20,434 bases of DNA from Amphimedon queenslandica (taxonomy: Eukaryota > Porifera > Demospongiae > Haplosclerida > Niphatidae): the NCBI RefSeq assembly GCF_000090795.2, contig NW_003546624.1:3405-23838 (forward strand), in the 5' to 3' direction. A model generated the notes under the pieces. It worked only from the letters and a program-made list of their open reading frames with translations. It searched no databases and had not been told where the DNA came from. The stretch's first letter is position 1. Every line of letters starts with the position of its first letter. A program made the translations under genes and the position numbers. Below are positions 17,324 to 20,434 of the stretch, piece by piece.

Positions 17324-19742
17324 CTAAAAAATAATAGTTTCATATACAGCTGGAGTAGTGGATGAGCCTGTAGGAGGATTAGCTGCAGTAATGGTGTGTC
17401 TCTGAGAATATGCCACGTTCTCTTGTACATTAACAATTGCTGCATACACTTCATTAGATGCTGAAGGAATTGATAATGTATTACCTAAAGCTGTCACTTC
17501 TTTATCACTAGCAGATTTTTTATATTCTAAACAGAACAAATAGTATGAATCAAATAATAATCATTATACTTTTTCTCAAGCAGAGATGCTGTAAAGCAAA
17601 GAGTATTATAAATACTATCAGTATTATAAATATGCTGATTGTTATACCAGCAATGGCACCACTTGATAATCCTAAATAAAAATGAACTGAAAAATAAGAA
17701 CAAGGTATGAAGCTATTAACCTGATCGATCAACAGTTTGAGGTGTACTGGTAGGAGTATTAGTAATAATAGAACCAGTAGTAGTTGATATACTAGCAGAG
17801 AGGCTAGCAGTAACTGATGTAGTAATGATGGATACAGTAGTACTGAATACTGCAGCAATGTAATGTATTGTAGTGACACATTAGAAATAATTATTATACT
17901 CACTTGGATCAATAGTAAAAACTTGAATAATATTATCTGAAGCACCATATTGATTGATGGTTACTATACTGACTGATACTGACCCACCATTAGGTATACT
18001 AATATCAATATTAACGATATCATTAGACTGATAATTATCGAAATGATGTGTAGTAGAACTTATAATAGATCCATCAGATACATTAGTAACATTAACAATA
18101 AACCTAATATTAGTATCACCAGGATACATTGTTCGTACTCTTAATACTAGTGAACCAGGAGATGTTACAGCATCAGTAATCACTGGAGATGAAGGAATAC
18201 CTACAGAGAGAAAGAGAGTGGGGGATAGCGAGGGTGATGTTAACTATTTAATTAGACAAACTGACAATAAAATACAACCAAATCCAATTATGTAAGTAGC
18301 CAAGAGTAGGTTTATACCAATCATTAATGATTGCTTAATATGCTTCATAAGTTTACTCTACCCTCCCCGGCACTCTCTCTTGAAATTCTTTTTCTATTTC
18401 ACATTCTTTTACCTTGCACAGTTAGATAATGTATTTGTGACTCATTCCCAGCCAAACTACTAGCAGTACATCGATACAATCCTGTGCTAGTATAGCACAC
18501 ATTATGCAAGGTGAGAGCTTTAAGAGAAGAGAGAGGAACACCATCTTGTCTTGACCAAGTATACTTTAGGTCAGTTCCAGTGATAGAACAATGGAGTGTA
18601 ATGCTTTCACCAATCAATACAGTACTAGCTATTGTACTATTAGCAGTCAATTTTGGAATAACTGGAAAGAGAGGGGAATAGAGACAACTGAACAGAAACT
18701 AAATTTTGTTAAGTGGGGAATGAGTAGCAGATAAACAATGCTTGAATGGATTAACATACACTTATGTGTATGTCAATATGCATGTCAATCCATTCAAGCA
18801 TCATTTACAATGTACATAAATACAATAATGTCCCAACAATAATTTGCAGACAATATTACATAAAATAATTATTCATAATACTTACAATATGCAGTGACTG
18901 TTCTGTTGGTGGTAAGTTTAAAATTGGTTGGTGTAACGGAGACTTCACAAGAATATTCATCAAATATTAAGGAGAAATTAACATTTAGCACACTTGAATT
19001 ACCAGCCAATAAAACACTGGGGAAAAAAGGGGGAAATGTGTGTCATTGCATGTGTTAAAACTCACAATTCTTGGCTATTGTTACTTCTCCCTCTCCAAGT
19101 GTAGCCACTAGCATTCCTACCAGGACTGTAAAACCGACAGTGCAATGATTCAGTATGTCCTTCAATAAGAAAACCAGCAATGGAAAGAGAATAATCTAAA
19201 AACAGAGCAATAAAGTAAAAATCCCTCTCAGGCTCTCAGTACATATATTTTTCTCTCTTTCTTCCCTTACTTTGTCCAGTAATGCTTTCATTTATTTCTT
19301 GGATTACACTGCCATCAGAATGTGCTTGACATGTTAAAATACCAGCAGTGGCCATACCAAATGCATTTATAGTCAATTGAAGCTGTTTGCCAGCATGAGA
19401 AGGTAAAGGTACTGTCTCAATTGTAATATTATCATTAGTAGAGAGTGTCTGACTGTTCAGCTTGAAGGAAAGTGAATCATGACTAGAATTATCAGTGAAG
19501 CAATAAATGGTGAAAGACTCTCCTGGATATGGCTGCAATAATACTTTTGAGGCAGGAGTATACACCCACACTAAACTTCCTAGAGAGAGAGGAGAGAAAG
19601 AGGAGAGAGAAAGAGGAGAGAGGAGAGAGAGAGAGAGGGTTGGTGATCAGCTTAGAGGGAGCTAGGCTTTACCTTGTACTGGTGCAGATATGATAGTAAG
19701 CCCAATAAGTAGATCTACAAACAAGAAATGTGACAGGAACAT
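17324..19742 (-). CDS. Type I membrane receptor: three Ig-like domains, FN3-like domain, Ser/Thr stalk, tyrosine tail
   Basis: Nine exons on the minus strand: 19742-19673, 19579-19271, 19195-19066, 19016-18886, 18661-18413, 18200-17904, 17849-17721, 17671-17570, 17526-17324; 539 residues. Exon 1 is a signal peptide (MFLSHFLFVDLLIGLTIISA). D1 (24-126) has Cys50/Cys107 but no core Trp. D2 (127-213) has Cys146, Trp160 and Cys193 in DEYSC. D3 (214-296) has Cys238, Trp249 and Cys278 in TGLYRC. Residues 297-395 look FN3-like, 396-438 are Ser/Thr-rich stalk, and ~444-465 is the transmembrane helix. The ~73-residue tail has Tyr474, YAAI (500), YSQR (512) and YETI (534). These YxxI sites could bind SH2 domains but are not strict ITIMs (Glu or Ala at -2) and are too widely spaced for an ITAM. 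All introns are phase 1 except the one inside D2. Adhesion, self-recognition or immune sensing is inferred; no specific orthologue is recognised. Confidence 0.85.
18738..18801. repeat. Compound hairpin in intron 4 of the Ig receptor gene
   Basis: Outer arms of 15 bp, ATGCTTGAATGGATT (18738-18752) and its exact reverse complement (18787-18801). Inside, ACATACAC (18754-18761) pairs with GTGTATGT (18766-18773). It could be a tiny foldback element or an RNA structure in the intron. Confidence 0.7.
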
Positions 19743-20434
19743 GTTGAATGAATAAAGACTAGAGTATAGTAAAGCAAGAGAGATTTGCTATGGAATGATA
19801 ATTTAATTGTCATTCCATAGCAAACAAGCATGTAGATCTAAAACCTGACAATAAAATCAAAACTGATGCCTCAGGGGTCAAAAGGCCAACCAACTTACAG
19901 TTCACCGTAGATAATGGTGCAGCATTATTATTGAACGGGTGGACAAAAGTGGCCAAACTGCATATCTGCTTTTTAGTGATGATAAATGTTGAAAATGCCC
20001 CTTTTTATAGACTTTTAGACTTTGAATTACTGGAATTTGGTTAAAGGAAAGATATGTGCATAAGTATTCATATAGTCAACTTTTAGCATTTTGAGATTTG
20101 CATATTTGCAGATTGTTGAATGTGACAATCTAGCTAACATTCACTATCTGACAATATCAATTTCTGCATATTTACATTTGGCAGCTTGCATCTACAAAAG
20201 TTCAGTCTTATACTTTGCTATAACTGCATACCTGCAAACCTGGAAATCTACATTTTGCAGCTACAGCAATTTTTGCTGGCTTCTTGCTGCAGAGCCTTTG
20301 CTGGTGCTGCTGCACATGAAAGCTATTGTGTATTTACACCTTTCAGGTGAGATTAGCTAGTAATGATACTATTGTTATTATTATTATCAAGAGTAGATAA
20401 TTAGTTAGGGAGAGTGTCTAACCGCCCTATAGTA
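19743..20434. other. Upstream region of the Ig receptor; no gene recognised
   Basis: Presumed promoter side of the minus-strand receptor gene. Apart from the hairpin at 19784-19824 it shows an AT-rich stretch and, from about 19960 to 20330, many CTGCA/TGCAG words. The open frame at 20091-20360 on the plus strand has no recognisable domain and I do not accept it as a gene. Confidence 0.4.
19784..19824. repeat. Perfect 15-bp hairpin upstream of the Ig receptor start
   Basis: TTTGCTATGGAATGA (19784-19798) and its exact reverse complement (19810-19824), separated by 11 AT-rich bases. It lies 42-82 bp before the start codon at 19742, so it is in the 5' UTR or core promoter. Confidence 0.8.

Noticed and set aside
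17550-17948. Minus-strand Leu-rich frame across receptor exons 6-8
   Set aside because: Reads the Ser/Thr stalk exon in the wrong frame and runs through introns. The phase-1 splice model gives stalk plus a clean TM helix.
20091-20360. Plus-strand 89-codon open frame at the right end
   Set aside because: No domain, no splice support, and non-ATG-like context in AT-rich sequence; not distinguishable from chance.
1-20434. CRISPR array, bacterial operon, phage or tRNA/rRNA genes
   Set aside because: Repeats are direct tandem without spacers, genes have spliceosomal introns, and no tRNA cloverleaf or rRNA-like segment was seen by eye.

Overview
The window is nuclear DNA of an animal. Genes have many short introns with GT..AG ends, spacers are a few hundred bases, the DNA is AT-rich, AATAAA/ATTAAA signals lie close behind stop codons, and microsatellites and small foldback elements are common. 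Gene content (a Death-domain/P-loop protein, a tandem AIG1 family, an OXR1/NCOA7-type TLDc gene, the splicing factor SF3B6, an Ig-type receptor) together with this compactness suggests an early-branching metazoan. My best inference is a demosponge resembling Amphimedon queenslandica. That rests on gene style only, not on a database match.

Layout, left to right. (1) Positions 1-2245, minus strand: 5' part of a Death-domain protein with a Roc-like P-loop GTPase domain, running off the left edge. (2) 2246-2691: spacer shared with the next, divergent gene, about 270 bp of it a foldback element. (3) 2692-6939, plus strand: three tandem AIG1/ADTRP-family membrane hydrolase genes. All keep the predicted Thr/His catalytic pair. 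The third starts only 74 bp after the second, whose stop codon overlaps its own poly(A) signal. (4) 7289-15138, plus strand: a 14-exon OXR1/NCOA7 orthologue (758 aa: LysM, GRAM-like, TLDc) with very repeat-rich introns. An alternative first exon behind a TATA box (13612-13815) predicts a 225-aa TLDc-only isoform like vertebrate NCOA7-B and OXR1-C. (5) 15448-17103, minus strand: complete SF3B6 (p14), tail to tail with the TLDc gene, with six ~170-bp tandem repeats in its last intron and twin CRE palindromes upstream. (6) 17324-19742, minus strand: complete nine-exon type I receptor (539 aa) with three Ig-like domains, an FN3-like domain, a Ser/Thr stalk, one TM helix and a tyrosine-containing tail. 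(7) 19743-20434: a perfect hairpin, otherwise no gene recognised.

The genes do not form one pathway. Themes are lipid hydrolysis (AIG1 trio), oxidative-stress/endolysosomal defence (TLDc gene), constitutive splicing (SF3B6), and candidate innate-immune or self-recognition signalling (Death/GTPase protein and Ig receptor). The strongest observations are the internal promoter of the TLDc gene, the minisatellite that multiplies that gene's own 5' splice site, an 8-bp-TSD hAT-like element in one of its introns, and the receptor. All exon junctions were joined by eye using phase, splice motifs and family similarity; every assembled CDS is a whole number of codons.
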